From Candidatus Aquidulcis sp. (GTDB lineage Bacteria > Chloroflexota > Anaerolineae > Anaerolineales > UBA4823): a stretch of 58,437 nt of DNA. The position numbers were made by a program, and so were the translations under genes. Below are positions 33,771 through 42,589 of this stretch, in pieces; the first letter of the stretch is position 1; each line of letters starts with the position of its first letter. The DNA is taken from contig DYIZ01000018.1 in assembly GCA_020723385.1 (NCBI GenBank), positions 1 to 58,437 on the forward strand, in the 5' to 3' direction. The notes under the pieces are model-generated. The model made no database searches and was not told the origin of the DNA. It worked only from the letters and a program-made list of their open reading frames with translations.

Positions 33771-34013
33771 TTATTTACCCCATCCCTGGCGGACGGCGCG
33801 CAGTGCATTTTCGCCCAGGATTTTCTTGATGAGCGTTTCACTATGGCCGTCAATGACCAGGCGCTGTGTCAGCCGGTACATATACGAGACATTGTCGAGA
33901 TCCTCGGGTGGTGTGGTAAAGCCGTCGAAATCGGTGCCGAGCGCGGCCACATCCTCGCCGCCAGTCTCGATGAGATATTGGAGATGCTGTGAGATGAAGT
34001 TATCTCCAGCTTT
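33771..34013 (-). pseudogene. C-terminal remnant of membrane dipeptidase (peptidase M19)
   Basis: An 80-codon frame with no start codon near its beginning, opened by an in-frame TAA at 34014-34016. It encodes EDVAALGTDFDGF, which matches the conserved late M19 (renal dipeptidase) segment with the metal-proximal SDFDG-type motif, then LTQRLVIDGHSETLIKKILGENALR, the usual C-terminal end of that family, and a normal stop. The first three quarters of the enzyme, including the zinc-binding HxD motif, are missing, replaced by the unknown gene at 34022. It is a decayed gene. Confidence 0.75.
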
Positions 34014-34021
34014 TTACCTTG

Positions 34022-35191
34022 TCAAAGCGGCCCGCTGGGTATCCGGCCAGCCTTGATTTCAGTAACCTGATCGGGTGAGAACGGCGGCCCCAATAAATCC
34101 GGCGTTTCCTCGTAGCAGCGAAACAAATCTACGATGAAATGGAGCCGGTCGGGCAAGTCGGCCCAATCAGCCGCGCCTGACTCGCTCAGGCTGTCAGGGG
34201 TAGGATCAATCTGATCCAGAAGGATGCACAAATCGGGACTGGTAATCTGCCGGAGAACTTCGGGGAATCCGGCGCTCAAATCATCGCCCAGCCGGAGGCG
34301 GATCCCATGCGGGAGGTTTAGCAACATCATGTGCTCGGTCAACAACCAGCGGACTTGCTGCCGTGCGACGGCGATAAGCCGGCTGATGGCGGTATCGAAT
34401 TGGGTGGATTGTTTGAGAATGCGCCTGATTATTAAAAGGGCATAGACAAGCCAACTGCGATAAGGGAAAAGGAGACCGATCAGGCGGCGCGTAAACTGCT
34501 CGGGATCAACCAGCCAGGCGTCGAGCGCTTCGGCGATTTCTGGCTGCAAACGGGTCTGTTCGTGAAACCCGATTTCAAGGTTGGCGAGCAGCATCAGCTC
34601 GACGCGTGTTTTTGCCTCGGTCTCGAAGAACGCCTGATAGTAGCGCATGAAAGCCTGTCGCAGGTAGCGCTGTCCATCGGGTGGATCGCCTGGTTGCAGG
34701 GCAGCGCAAAAGCGAGCGATGTTGTCGGGATCGAAAGCCGCGTCATCCCGACAGGCGGCGATGAAGCGGGCAAACTCGCGCCCGATCTCCGCAAACACTT
34801 TCTGGTTGCCCCGTGCGACTGCCGCGCTGGCTCGATCAATCGCAGCCAGGGGATTCATCGCTTCCCATGCCTTTTGGCGGATCTGGTCAACATCTTGCCG
34901 GACGCTAATCTGTCGGGCTGTGCTGGCGACGTCTGCTGACGCAGCCATTGTGGCTGGCGCGGTCGCCAGGGCGGCTTCCAATGCTCGCTTGAGATCCTCC
35001 TTGCGAATCGTTTGCCCGGCTTGTTTGGAGGCCCAGGTTGCGAAGGTACACCAGTTGGCGTCATTGCAGGTACGCTGAGCCATCGCTAACGACAGCTCAT
35101 GATAGCATTGCGTGATTTGCAGGTTGCGAGAGACCGGATCACTCAACAGCGCGATCCGATCAACCTCAATCACTGACGGGATATGATCCAT
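34022..35191 (-). CDS. Conserved protein of unknown function
   Basis: 389 residues, no signal peptide, mostly helical. The N-terminal motif [20 protein letters not shown] and the following [22 protein letters not shown] are highly characteristic; similar segments are, from memory, found in uncharacterised proteins of actinobacteria and other phyla. Further features: [22 protein letters not shown] (helical), [32 protein letters not shown], and a C-terminal [18 protein letters not shown]. The [10 protein letters not shown] segment with nearby acidic residues could be a metal or substrate site. The gene has displaced the 5' part of the M19 peptidase gene. A TATAAT on the minus strand at 35286-35291 is a possible -10. 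Confidence 0.72.
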   Translation of the reverse strand: MDHIPSVIEVDRIALLSDPVSRNLQITQCYHELSLAMAQRTCNDANWCTFATWASKQAGQTIRKEDLKRALEAALATAPATMAASADVASTARQISVRQDVDQIRQKAWEAMNPLAAIDRASAAVARGNQKVFAEIGREFARFIAACRDDAAFDPDNIARFCAALQPGDPPDGQRYLRQAFMRYYQAFFETEAKTRVELMLLANLEIGFHEQTRLQPEIAEALDAWLVDPEQFTRRLIGLLFPYRSWLVYALLIIRRILKQSTQFDTAISRLIAVARQQVRWLLTEHMMLLNLPHGIRLRLGDDLSAGFPEVLRQITSPDLCILLDQIDPTPDSLSESGAADWADLPDRLHFIVDLFRCYEETPDLLGPPFSPDQVTEIKAGRIPSGPL

Positions 35192-35360
35192 TCAGGTAAA
35201 ACCTCATCGCCATAAAATCAAGCTGTGCGCGGACGAGCGCGGTAACGCGGAGAACTGGCTTAAGAGATGGTATAAGGCATGGCTTATTATAAAGCAACCT
35301 GATCGGCTTCAGATCATCCGGCGCAGAAAGCCCCGCTTTCCCCCGTTCGAGATGAACCGA

Positions 35361-36695
35361 TCACAGCGCGTCGGGAATCTCTGTCTCGAGGTGGCGTATG
35401 CGGGGGGTTAGAAAGACGATTGCGCTGACGACAATTCCCACCGCGCCAGCAGTGACAAACATCAATCCAATGCCGCGCCCGCTTCCAACGCCAAGTATGG
35501 TACCAAAGATCGAACTTGCCAGCGCGCCGCCCTCTCGCATCAACGGCTCGAAAATCTTATCGGCTAGAAGACCTGACGTCAAGAAAGCGATCGGCATCAT
35601 CGAGCGTGAAATCAGCGCACGCATGGCAAAGACCCGTCCCTGCACCTCGGGGGCGACTTTGGTTTGGAAGATCGCCTGGCTCATACTCGAGGCCATGGGG
35701 ATGAACAACATCAGTAAAAAGAAGCCAACCGCGGGGAAAGCCAGATAGTCGTTCAGACCAGCGATCAAAACCCCGATGGTGGAAATTGTAATGCAGCCGA
35801 TCAGCGTCGGAACACGATTTTGCTTGGGGCCGCCCCAGGTCGAGATGAGAAAACTGCCGAGCAGAAGGCCGATGCCGACCATGGTCTGCACAAAACCGAG
35901 AGAACTGGCCGAATGCGTTGACAGAATCATCGGGCCGGTCAATACGGACGCAAAATTCAGCACAAAGTTGACCATCGCGAAATACCAGACCAGCCAGAAC
36001 AGCCCGCGGCGCGCACGCAAATAATTCCAGCCAACAACCATATCCTGCCACATCTGGCCTTTTTGTTTCTGCTCTTGTTCAGAAAGAGCTGGCTGCGGGA
36101 TGCGCACGATAATTAGAGCGCCGATGGCAAAGAAGTAGGTGACGAAATCAATCATGATGATGCCGCGCATCCCAATGGCGACGAATAGCCCGCCTGCGAT
36201 GAACGGTGTGATGATGGACTCGACCGCCTGTGCGGTTTGGGCGATACCGTTGGCGCGGGTCAGGTCTTTTTTGGGAACAATCATGCTGATGGAAGCGGTA
36301 TAGGCCGGCTCCTGGAAAGCCGAAAAGGTCGCACCGATAATGACCAGCAAGTAGATGTGCCAGGTTTGCAAGTCTCCCCCCAGCAGCAGGATGAATAACG
36401 CCAGTGTGGTGATGGCGTTTCCCGTATCGCCAAGGATCATCAGCGCCTTGCGGTTCCATCGGTCGGCCAGCGACCCGGCCAGGGGCAAAAGCAGCAGGCG
36501 CGGCAGCGATCCCGCCAGAATGGTCAGCGCAAAGGGTGTCGCCTGACCGGTTTTCTGGAAAATCCACACCCCGATGGCGAAACTGGTCAAGCCCGATCCG
36601 AGCATCGAGATGAACTGCCCGGCCCAAATGGTGAGAAAGACACGCAAATCTTTCGGCTGCGTCATAGGCACGTTTTGTAAGGTAGTTTCAGCCAT
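35361..36695 (-). CDS. MFS exporter (MFS_3 type)
   Basis: 444 residues with about twelve transmembrane segments. The first loop carries GSLADRWNRKALMILGD, a clear MFS motif A, and SAFQEPAYTASISMIVPKKDLTRANG is typical of the DHA3-like group that includes macrolide and other drug exporters. The start overlaps the end of the ArsR-type regulator by eight bases, so both are on one transcript and the regulator probably controls the exporter. Substrate unknown, most likely a toxic small molecule. Confidence 0.88.
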   Translation of the reverse strand: MAETTLQNVPMTQPKDLRVFLTIWAGQFISMLGSGLTSFAIGVWIFQKTGQATPFALTILAGSLPRLLLLPLAGSLADRWNRKALMILGDTGNAITTLALFILLLGGDLQTWHIYLLVIIGATFSAFQEPAYTASISMIVPKKDLTRANGIAQTAQAVESIITPFIAGGLFVAIGMRGIIMIDFVTYFFAIGALIIVRIPQPALSEQEQKQKGQMWQDMVVGWNYLRARRGLFWLVWYFAMVNFVLNFASVLTGPMILSTHSASSLGFVQTMVGIGLLLGSFLISTWGGPKQNRVPTLIGCITISTIGVLIAGLNDYLAFPAVGFFLLMLFIPMASSMSQAIFQTKVAPEVQGRVFAMRALISRSMMPIAFLTSGLLADKIFEPLMREGGALASSIFGTILGVGSGRGIGLMFVTAGAVGIVVSAIVFLTPRIRHLETEIPDAL

Positions 36696-37299
36696 TGGGG
36701 GTTTCCTCGAAGTAAAAGTTCGGGTAAAAGGCGACCATTATGGCGTACGCGCGCGTTTCTGGGGCGCCGGGAGGGGATTCGGCATCAGTGAAATCTTTAA
36801 GCAAGGTCTCCAATCGCTCCTGGAATTCAGTGACGCGCGTTTCGGGGATGCGTCTCACCTGCCGGGTGAGCATCATCCGGCGCGGTTGAGCCGGCGCGCC
36901 TTGCTCCAACTGGAAGTACCGCGCCTGCAGGCTGCGCAAAATATCATCGCGTGTGGCGTCAATTGTGCTGACGATGGCCTCGTTCACCGCCGCCTTACCT
37001 TCATCCGTGCTGGTGGTGAGCAAGCCGGGAGCCAATTCAAAGCAGGATGCGACAGCCTGATAGCTTCTTTCCATGAGATTGGAGACCATCCGCGTCTCCA
37101 TCACCTTGAGTAAGCCGTGTTTTTCGAGCAAATTGAAATGATAATACAGCTTACTGGGGGCTAACCCAAGCTTATCAGCCACTTGTTTGATCGTTTGCGG
37201 CGAATCAATCAATAGCTCGATGATCTGATGCCGCAGGGGATCGGCCATCACTTTGAGCGTCTCGCGATCCTGGATGATGAAAGGATTCTTGTCGTCCAT
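36688..37299 (-). CDS. ArsR-type winged-helix regulator
   Basis: 203 residues from the ATG at 37299 (GGAGA upstream). The N-terminal winged helix is plain: VMADPLRHQIIELLIDSPQTIKQVADKLGLAPSKLYYHFNLLEKHGLLKVMETR, with the recognition helix SKLYYHFNLLEKHG. The remaining 120 residues are a helical ligand or dimerisation domain. No metal-binding cysteine pair is seen, so the inducer is probably not a metal. It precedes and overlaps the MFS exporter; autoregulation is likely because a palindrome overlaps its leader. Confidence 0.88.
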   Translation of the reverse strand: MDDKNPFIIQDRETLKVMADPLRHQIIELLIDSPQTIKQVADKLGLAPSKLYYHFNLLEKHGLLKVMETRMVSNLMERSYQAVASCFELAPGLLTTSTDEGKAAVNEAIVSTIDATRDDILRSLQARYFQLEQGAPAQPRRMMLTRQVRRIPETRVTEFQERLETLLKDFTDAESPPGAPETRAYAIMVAFYPNFYFEETPNG

Positions 37300-37316
37300 T
37301 AAAATTCTCCAGAGCA

Positions 37317-37332
37317 TTAAAAATAATTTTAA
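37317..37332. promoter_or_regulatory. Candidate operator of ArsR-type regulator
   Basis: TTAAAA and TTTTAA half-sites separated by ATAA form a 16-base interrupted palindrome between the -10 and the start codon of the regulator. The position, just downstream of the promoter, fits autorepression. Inference from position and symmetry. Confidence 0.45.
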
Positions 37333-37343
37333 CGATGAATGAA

Positions 37344-37371
37344 AGTATAACAGAGATTCCCTTTATGTCAA
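37344..37371 (-). promoter_or_regulatory. Sigma-70-type promoter of regulator-exporter operon
   Basis: On the minus strand TTGACA (37371-37366), a 16-base spacer and TATACT (37349-37344). It is the best consensus promoter in the window and drives the ArsR/MFS pair. Confidence 0.75.
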
Positions 37372-37511
37372 GCTCAAAGCAGTTTACGACTCACTCCGAC
37401 TGGGAGTATCGCGTAAAACTACTGGCGGCAGCAGAGACTCCCGGAGTTATTGAACCCCCGGGGGCTTACCCAATGGTTTTCCGATGCACTTCCCAGATTG
37501 GATGACGTTTG

Positions 37512-37520
37512 TGCTATACT
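37512..37520 (+). promoter_or_regulatory. Extended -10 promoter of nucleotidyl cyclase gene
   Basis: TGCTATACT (TG-N-TATACT) 52 bases before the ATG at 37573. No strong -35 is present. It diverges from the regulator-exporter promoter by about 140 bases. Confidence 0.45.
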
Positions 37521-37572
37521 CAGATTTAGATTTTTGCGATTAAACCGTTCAGCCAGCCTCGGGAGAAAACCA

Positions 37573-38193
37573 ATGGACGAACATTCACCCAGCCTGTTTC
37601 AAGATTTATTGCTCGCCTACTCGCAGCAAACCGATCCCGATGACCGCCATCGCACCGAGAAGTTATTGTGGGAAGAATTTGGCGCGGAGTATGCTGTTTT
37701 CGTGCTGGATATGTCGGGCTTTTCGCTGCTCTCGCGCAAATACGGCATTGTTCATTATCTCTCGATGGTGCGGCGGATGCAGTTGACGGCTGCCCCGGTG
37801 GTGAAGAGCCACGGCGGAAGAGTGGTCAAGTTCGAAGCCGACAACTGCTTCGCCGTCTTCCCGGAGCCGCATTCTGCCATCCGGGCCGCGATTGCCATGC
37901 AGTTGGCTTTCGACGCGGCCAACCTGCTGACCCCCGACGAGCTGGATATCCGCATCTCGTGCGGGATTGATTTCGGCAGGATATTGATCGTGGGCCAGCA
38001 AGATTGTTTTGGCGATGCAGTCAACCGGGCTTGCAAGATGGGGGAAGATATTGGCAACGCGGGCGAAATCCTCGTCACTCAGGAAGCGATGAAGCGCATC
38101 CCCCCCGAGGCCGGCGTTAAATCCCGGGAAATCACCCTGTCCCTTGCGGGCCTCACCATCCCCATCAGCGTGATCGAGTACCGCGGGGAGTGA
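37573..38193 (+). CDS. Class III adenylate/guanylate cyclase-type protein
   Basis: 206 residues from the ATG at 37573 (GGGAGAAAACC upstream). A single cyclase homology domain: VFVLDMSGFS with metal-ligand Asp46, KFEADNCFAVFP with the second metal Asp90 (preceded by Ala rather than the usual Gly), GIDFGRILIVG, and DAVNRACKMGE with the transition-state Asn. Both metal aspartates are kept, so catalysis is plausible. The substrate-specifying Lys/Asp pair cannot be assigned with certainty. There is no sensor domain and no membrane segment. A free-standing cyclase of this size probably works as a dimer. Confidence 0.85.
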   Translation: MDEHSPSLFQDLLLAYSQQTDPDDRHRTEKLLWEEFGAEYAVFVLDMSGFSLLSRKYGIVHYLSMVRRMQLTAAPVVKSHGGRVVKFEADNCFAVFPEPHSAIRAAIAMQLAFDAANLLTPDELDIRISCGIDFGRILIVGQQDCFGDAVNRACKMGEDIGNAGEILVTQEAMKRIPPEAGVKSREITLSLAGLTIPISVIEYRGE

Positions 38194-38225
38194 TCCATCT
38201 ACTAGCTTGCCTTGATAAATAGTTA

Positions 38226-38254
38226 TTGCTTTCGACGTTTTTTTCCTGTATCAT
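38226..38254 (+). promoter_or_regulatory. Possible promoter of metzincin-like gene
   Basis: TTGCTT (38226-38231), 17 bases, TATCAT (38249-38254). Moderate match to a sigma-70 promoter, 75 bases upstream of the ribosome site. The surrounding spacer is AT-rich relative to neighbouring genes. Confidence 0.35.
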
Positions 38255-38329
38255 CAAAGTAGAGGAGCATCTCAGACAGCATCGTAATAACGCCGATGTA
38301 ATCTTTGCTTACAAATAGGGAGGTGGATG

Positions 38330-41300
38330 ATGGTTGCGAAAGGGAAATACCTTCGATGCTTGATCGCCCTCGCCGGAATATTGGTTTCATCGGGTTTATT
38401 TCCCTCAGCCTCGGGCATCGCACAACAACCGCCCACCCCCACCCCGTATTACATCCCAAGCCAAATTCTAGCCACCTATAGCGTTGATATTCCCGCGTGT
38501 TATGGTAAGGTTTACTATCCGCAGGAAGGATGGCTGCCGTGTAACGCGCCTTCCGGCACACCCGTGCAGACCCTCGAGGCGATCTGGCCCGATACGATCC
38601 GCACCTACGAATTTTCGCTCCCGGCTGAAACCTGGCTGGCGCTCGAAATTCATCGGGTAATGGACGATATTTATCCGGGAACCCTTGGCGTTGTCGTTCA
38701 ACAGCTCGACGCGGCCGGTAAATGGAATTCCCTGAATGTGCCGTCCACAGGCACAACAACCAAAAAAGGTATTCTGGAAGGACCGCCGTTCGATCCTCAA
38801 TGGGCAAGCAAAGTTCCATACAATAGCGGCTGGGCTGCCTGGCCAGCCGGGCAATATCGCATCTTCGCCTGGGGTCAGGATGTTTACTTCGATGGCGCGT
38901 TATATGGGTATTGGCCTTCCAAAGGAACGATCACCGTCTATGCCTTCGATAATAGCCCTCTGCCCACAGAGACTCCTGCCCCGACGAATAAGCCGGCTCC
39001 TACCGAGACGCCAACGGCGACCTTGCGGCCCGGCGAGACCCCGGTCTCAGGAGATCTATCCATCGAGAATGCTGTTATTCTGCTCCAGGCGGTGCAAGGC
39101 GGCAAACTGATCAGTGGGCGGGATGTGGCCTTGGTGGTCAAACCCTATTGGGTTGGGCCACCTCCCTACGGCCCAACGGAGATCGGATGCCAGTTGTCCA
39201 TCACGGTAGACGGCTTGTTCACCGCTCAGAAAACCGATAGGGTTGGACCGGCCATCGAATTCGTCTTGCCGGCCTCGCTTTTCCCCGAGGGAAATACGAC
39301 TGAGCATACGATTTCCCTTCACGCCGAGACAGTCGGCGCGCCGGTGGACGATCTCAACCTGCTCAACGATCGCATAGATTTATCTTTCACCACTTATGCC
39401 TCCCGCCCCATGCGGCTTTTGTTCACGCGCGTCTGGCCCGGCGGTGCCAGCGTCATCGGCATCTCCGAGTTGAACAAATTCGCTGGCGAGGCAGTTCAGT
39501 ACTTGCAGCAAGTTTACCCGGTGCCACGGGTGGCGCGCGTGGGCGGCAGTTACCTGGTTTTGCCGGGTACATCCAGCAAAATTTCGGTCAGCGTGGCGGT
39601 TGCTAAAACTCTGACTCAATTTAACAACAACCGCTGCCGGGAGGCCCTGCCCAATGGCGACACGCGTCCCATTGTCCCCTGCAACGCGCCGCGCGCCGAT
39701 ATGGCTGTAGGCGTATTTCCCGACCATACCTTTGGCAGCAGCACCGAAGGCTGGCTGTACGGGCGCGGCTCGAAAACCTGGTTGAAATGGATGGACTGGA
39801 CTTCCGAAGGGTTTGGCTGGATCTCGGGAGGCCGCGCCGAGCTGGACCGTGCGGCCATAACCTCAGCCGAAAATTTCATCAACACCGCCCATGAGATCGG
39901 CCACCATTTCGACCGCAATGATGAGTACGATGATAACCTCGGCATTTTAATTCAGTCCACGTTGATTTGGCAAAATGGAAAGATATTCGATCCGCAGGCG
40001 GTCACCGGCAAAGCCCAAAGAGAATATTACAACTTCATGGGTAACGCTGGTCTGGGTTATCCGGCCACCCAATATTGGGTGAACGCCGACACCTGGAATG
40101 CTATTCTGGATCGCCTCACTCAGCAGGGGAGGGTTGCCCACCCGGTAGAGGTGGCCAGCCTGAATGATATTCCCAAAACACAAGAGGTTGCACCAACCGA
40201 GATGGATGGCCCTGCCCTGTTGGTGATGGGCTATCTCGATGCGCAAGGCAATGCCGTTATCCAGACCGTAGACCGCTTAAGCCATTTCGATATACCTTCC
40301 AGCGCCGCCGGCGAATACCGCCTCGAAGCGCTCGACAACCTGGGCAATAGCGCCGGTATGGTGGAGTTCAACACTTACCCCCTCGATATTGACCAGCAGG
40401 TGCCTTTCCTGGTTACGATCCCGTTGGAAGGCCCTGGTAATGTCTTCAACCTTGTTCACGAAGTTCGCCTGAGCCGCGCCGGCGTCAGTTTAGCCAGCCT
40501 TGGACGTTCTCCGAATTCCCCCGAAATAACCTTACCGGTTGTGCCCGATCTGTCTGCCGCCACGATTTCGTTGAGTTGGTCGGCTCAGGATGCTGATGGC
40601 GACGCACTGCGTTCGTCGGTCTACTACACTGGGGATGGCGGGCAAACGTGGCAGGTGCTCGCCCAGGATTTGACCGCCTCCCAGATCGAGATCGAACCAG
40701 CGCTTTTGCCCGGCGGCAATGCCCAGTTCCGGGTCGTCGTCAGTGATGGGCTGAACGAAGCCTCGGTTGCCTCAAATCCCATCGCAGCGCCAAACCGCCC
40801 GCCGGAAGTCGCTGTTTATTTGCCCTGGGGGACGGCGTTTACTGAAACCCAGCCGGTGATCCTCTCGGCTTATGGCTACGACCCGGAGGAGGGCGATCTG
40901 CCTGATACTGCCCTGGTCTGGAGCGATGAATCCGGGCAACAAGTGGGCCAGGGAAGGCTTCTGAAAGCTTATCTGGCTCCTGGCGCACATACGCTGACTG
41001 TCACCGGGCGGGATGCTCAAGGCCAATCGGCCAGCGCCTCGGGCATGGTCACCGTGGAAAAAGAAACACCTCCGGTCGTGAGCCAGCCAAATTCGGCTAT
41101 TTGGATTTATCTCGCGGGAGGGGCGATTGCATTGGTTGGGCTGGCGGGAGCGGGCTGGAGTGTTTTCCTGGCGCTGCGCCCGGTCGAAAGCTCGCTGGCC
41201 GCGGTGCAGAATGAAGGGCGGGTCTGGCAGCAGCGCTTCCAGGCGGGCCAGCTTCAGCCCAATATGCTGGCGCAAGTCCAGCAGCGCCTGCAAGCTCGTG

Positions 41301-41494
41301 ACCGGCGCGGCAATCTGTGGTCATTCGATCCGACGCGCGGGCAATGGCTGCGATGGGATGGCAGGTTCTGGCGCAGTTCTGCGCCGCCCCAAAATCTAAA
41401 CCGTCTCGGGCGGATTGGTTGTGGAGTTTTGATGCTGGCGGTCAGTGTGGCGGCGATCATTCTGGCTGTAATGATCGTTTGGTTCCAGGGTTGA
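38330..41494 (+). CDS. Membrane-anchored metzincin-like protein with PT stalk
   Basis: 1,054 residues from the ATG at 38330 (GGGAGG six bases upstream; a second ATG lies at 38327). Signal peptide, then a beta-rich domain (about 35-205), a Pro/Thr stalk (ETPAPTNKPAPTETPTAT), a CARDB/Ig-like domain (about 235-340), then a putative protease domain. It holds HEIGHHFDRND at residues 521-531, matching HExxHxxxxxD with Asp as third zinc ligand as in snapalysin, and NFMG at about 568-571 as a possible Met-turn. Ig-like domains follow (SWSAQDADGDALRSSVYYT). A transmembrane helix near 925-948, a cytoplasmic part with NLWSFDPTRGQWLRWDGRFW, and a second C-terminal helix end the chain. Probably a cell-surface protease; the assignment rests on motifs only. 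Confidence 0.75.
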   Translation: MVAKGKYLRCLIALAGILVSSGLFPSASGIAQQPPTPTPYYIPSQILATYSVDIPACYGKVYYPQEGWLPCNAPSGTPVQTLEAIWPDTIRTYEFSLPAETWLALEIHRVMDDIYPGTLGVVVQQLDAAGKWNSLNVPSTGTTTKKGILEGPPFDPQWASKVPYNSGWAAWPAGQYRIFAWGQDVYFDGALYGYWPSKGTITVYAFDNSPLPTETPAPTNKPAPTETPTATLRPGETPVSGDLSIENAVILLQAVQGGKLISGRDVALVVKPYWVGPPPYGPTEIGCQLSITVDGLFTAQKTDRVGPAIEFVLPASLFPEGNTTEHTISLHAETVGAPVDDLNLLNDRIDLSFTTYASRPMRLLFTRVWPGGASVIGISELNKFAGEAVQYLQQVYPVPRVARVGGSYLVLPGTSSKISVSVAVAKTLTQFNNNRCREALPNGDTRPIVPCNAPRADMAVGVFPDHTFGSSTEGWLYGRGSKTWLKWMDWTSEGFGWISGGRAELDRAAITSAENFINTAHEIGHHFDRNDEYDDNLGILIQSTLIWQNGKIFDPQAVTGKAQREYYNFMGNAGLGYPATQYWVNADTWNAILDRLTQQGRVAHPVEVASLNDIPKTQEVAPTEMDGPALLVMGYLDAQGNAVIQTVDRLSHFDIPSSAAGEYRLEALDNLGNSAGMVEFNTYPLDIDQQVPFLVTIPLEGPGNVFNLVHEVRLSRAGVSLASLGRSPNSPEITLPVVPDLSAATISLSWSAQDADGDALRSSVYYTGDGGQTWQVLAQDLTASQIEIEPALLPGGNAQFRVVVSDGLNEASVASNPIAAPNRPPEVAVYLPWGTAFTETQPVILSAYGYDPEEGDLPDTALVWSDESGQQVGQGRLLKAYLAPGAHTLTVTGRDAQGQSASASGMVTVEKETPPVVSQPNSAIWIYLAGGAIALVGLAGAGWSVFLALRPVESSLAAVQNEGRVWQQRFQAGQLQPNMLAQVQQRLQARDRRGNLWSFDPTRGQWLRWDGRFWRSSAPPQNLNRLGRIGCGVLMLAVSVAAIILAVMIVWFQG

Positions 41495-41509
41495 TCCCGA
41501 TCCCCTGTT

Positions 41510-42433
41510 TTATACCCGCGCTCGATGCACGTAGCGGCTCATCCCCGCTCGCTTGCGAACGTGGATCAGTTGCACATCCCGGTATCCGGCTTCTCTCAGC
41601 CAGGGGGAAATATCCTGCTCGGTCAGATAGACTGCCTGTGGAGCCAGCTCTGCGGCGTGGGCCAGTAATGGCAGCAAGCTGGCTTTATCCATCTTTTCCA
41701 GAAATCGCCCGTAGGGTAAATCGGTGACAATGGCATCGGCCGCGCCGTGGTGCTCGATCATATCTCCCTGTTCAACAATCGCCGAGTAGCCGAAGTGCGC
41801 CAGGTTGCGGCGGGTCATGCCGGCCATCTTCGGATTCGAGTCCACCCCGCGCGCCGGCAGCCCGAAGGCGCACGCTTCGAGCAGGATCGAGCCGGTGCCG
41901 CAAAAGGGATCGAGAATCGTCTGGGCCGGAGGGGAAACCAGGTTGACCAGGGCGCGCGCCAGCCGGGAGGGCATCGAGCTGGAAGTGCGATATGGCTTAT
42001 CAGCGTGGCGCTGATACGAATGTGCGTTCTCGGCCAGAATTTCGCCGAACAGGAAACCTTTTTCGCGAGCGACAACCAGGAAGCGGTGGGCGGGAGCATC
42101 GAGATTAGGATTGGCGTCGAGTGCATTCGCCACAGCCAGGATGGCTTCCGGCTTGCGCACCGGCAGGCGCGGCGACAGTCGCAGAAATTCAACTCGGAAA
42201 CCCTCTGCGGGGGTATTCGTGCGCGCAATCGTGTTGGTCAGCTCGCCGAGAGTTTCCCCCTCAGCCAGGCAGCGCAGCCCGGTGGTAACATAGGCCGCGC
42301 GGGGAATGAGATCGAGCCGCTGGCAAATGGCAATCCCCTCCGAGTCAGGCCGCCCGCCAGTGAGATTTTCGCACTCGGCGGCGATTAGATCATTGTCCGC
42401 CAGCCGGGCGCAGATGGCGAGGAGGGTGTTCAT
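41510..42433 (-). CDS. Trm11-like RNA/DNA methyltransferase
   Basis: 307 residues. The C-terminal half is a Rossmann methyltransferase: LDPFCGTGSILLEACAFG (SAM-binding motif I), GVDSNPKMAGMTRRNL, and TDLPYGRF (the (D/N)PPY-type catalytic motif in the form DLPY). The HADKPYRTSSSMPSRLARALVNL segment directly before motif I is characteristic of UPF0020/Trm11 enzymes, which make N2-methylguanosine in tRNA. The N-terminal 110 residues are where a THUMP-type RNA-binding domain would be, but the match is weak. tRNA guanosine methylation is the best guess. It is convergent with the metzincin-like gene with a 15-base gap. Confidence 0.82.
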   Translation of the reverse strand: MNTLLAICARLADNDLIAAECENLTGGRPDSEGIAICQRLDLIPRAAYVTTGLRCLAEGETLGELTNTIARTNTPAEGFRVEFLRLSPRLPVRKPEAILAVANALDANPNLDAPAHRFLVVAREKGFLFGEILAENAHSYQRHADKPYRTSSSMPSRLARALVNLVSPPAQTILDPFCGTGSILLEACAFGLPARGVDSNPKMAGMTRRNLAHFGYSAIVEQGDMIEHHGAADAIVTDLPYGRFLEKMDKASLLPLLAHAAELAPQAVYLTEQDISPWLREAGYRDVQLIHVRKRAGMSRYVHRARV

Positions 42434-42483
42434 GGGAATATTCGTCTGGCTCCTTAGGGCTTGCTGCGACCTTAGTGCTCCAA

Positions 42484-42499
42484 GGGGACGATAGTCCCC
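42484..42499. repeat. Palindrome with GATA loop (copy 1)
   Basis: GGGGAC and GTCCCC flank GATA. It shares the loop and inner stem with the palindrome at 42539-42560, 55 bases away, in the 156-base spacer between the methyltransferase and gltX. Confidence 0.6.
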
Positions 42500-42538
42500 G
42501 CCGATTGGCGCTTACTGATCGTTTTCACTCGATTATAA

Positions 42539-42560
42539 GTGGCGGACGATAGTCCGCCAC
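42539..42560. repeat. Palindrome with GATA loop (copy 2)
   Basis: Nine-base arms GTGGCGGAC and GTCCGCCAC around GATA. It starts 29 bases after the gltX stop codon (gltX ends at 42590 on the minus strand), so it may serve as its terminator. The GGCGGAC/GTCCGCC arms recur in the spacer repeats at 31065 and 31145. Confidence 0.65.
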
Positions 42561-42589
42561 GAGCATCGGCGATCACCGCTGGCCTTGTC

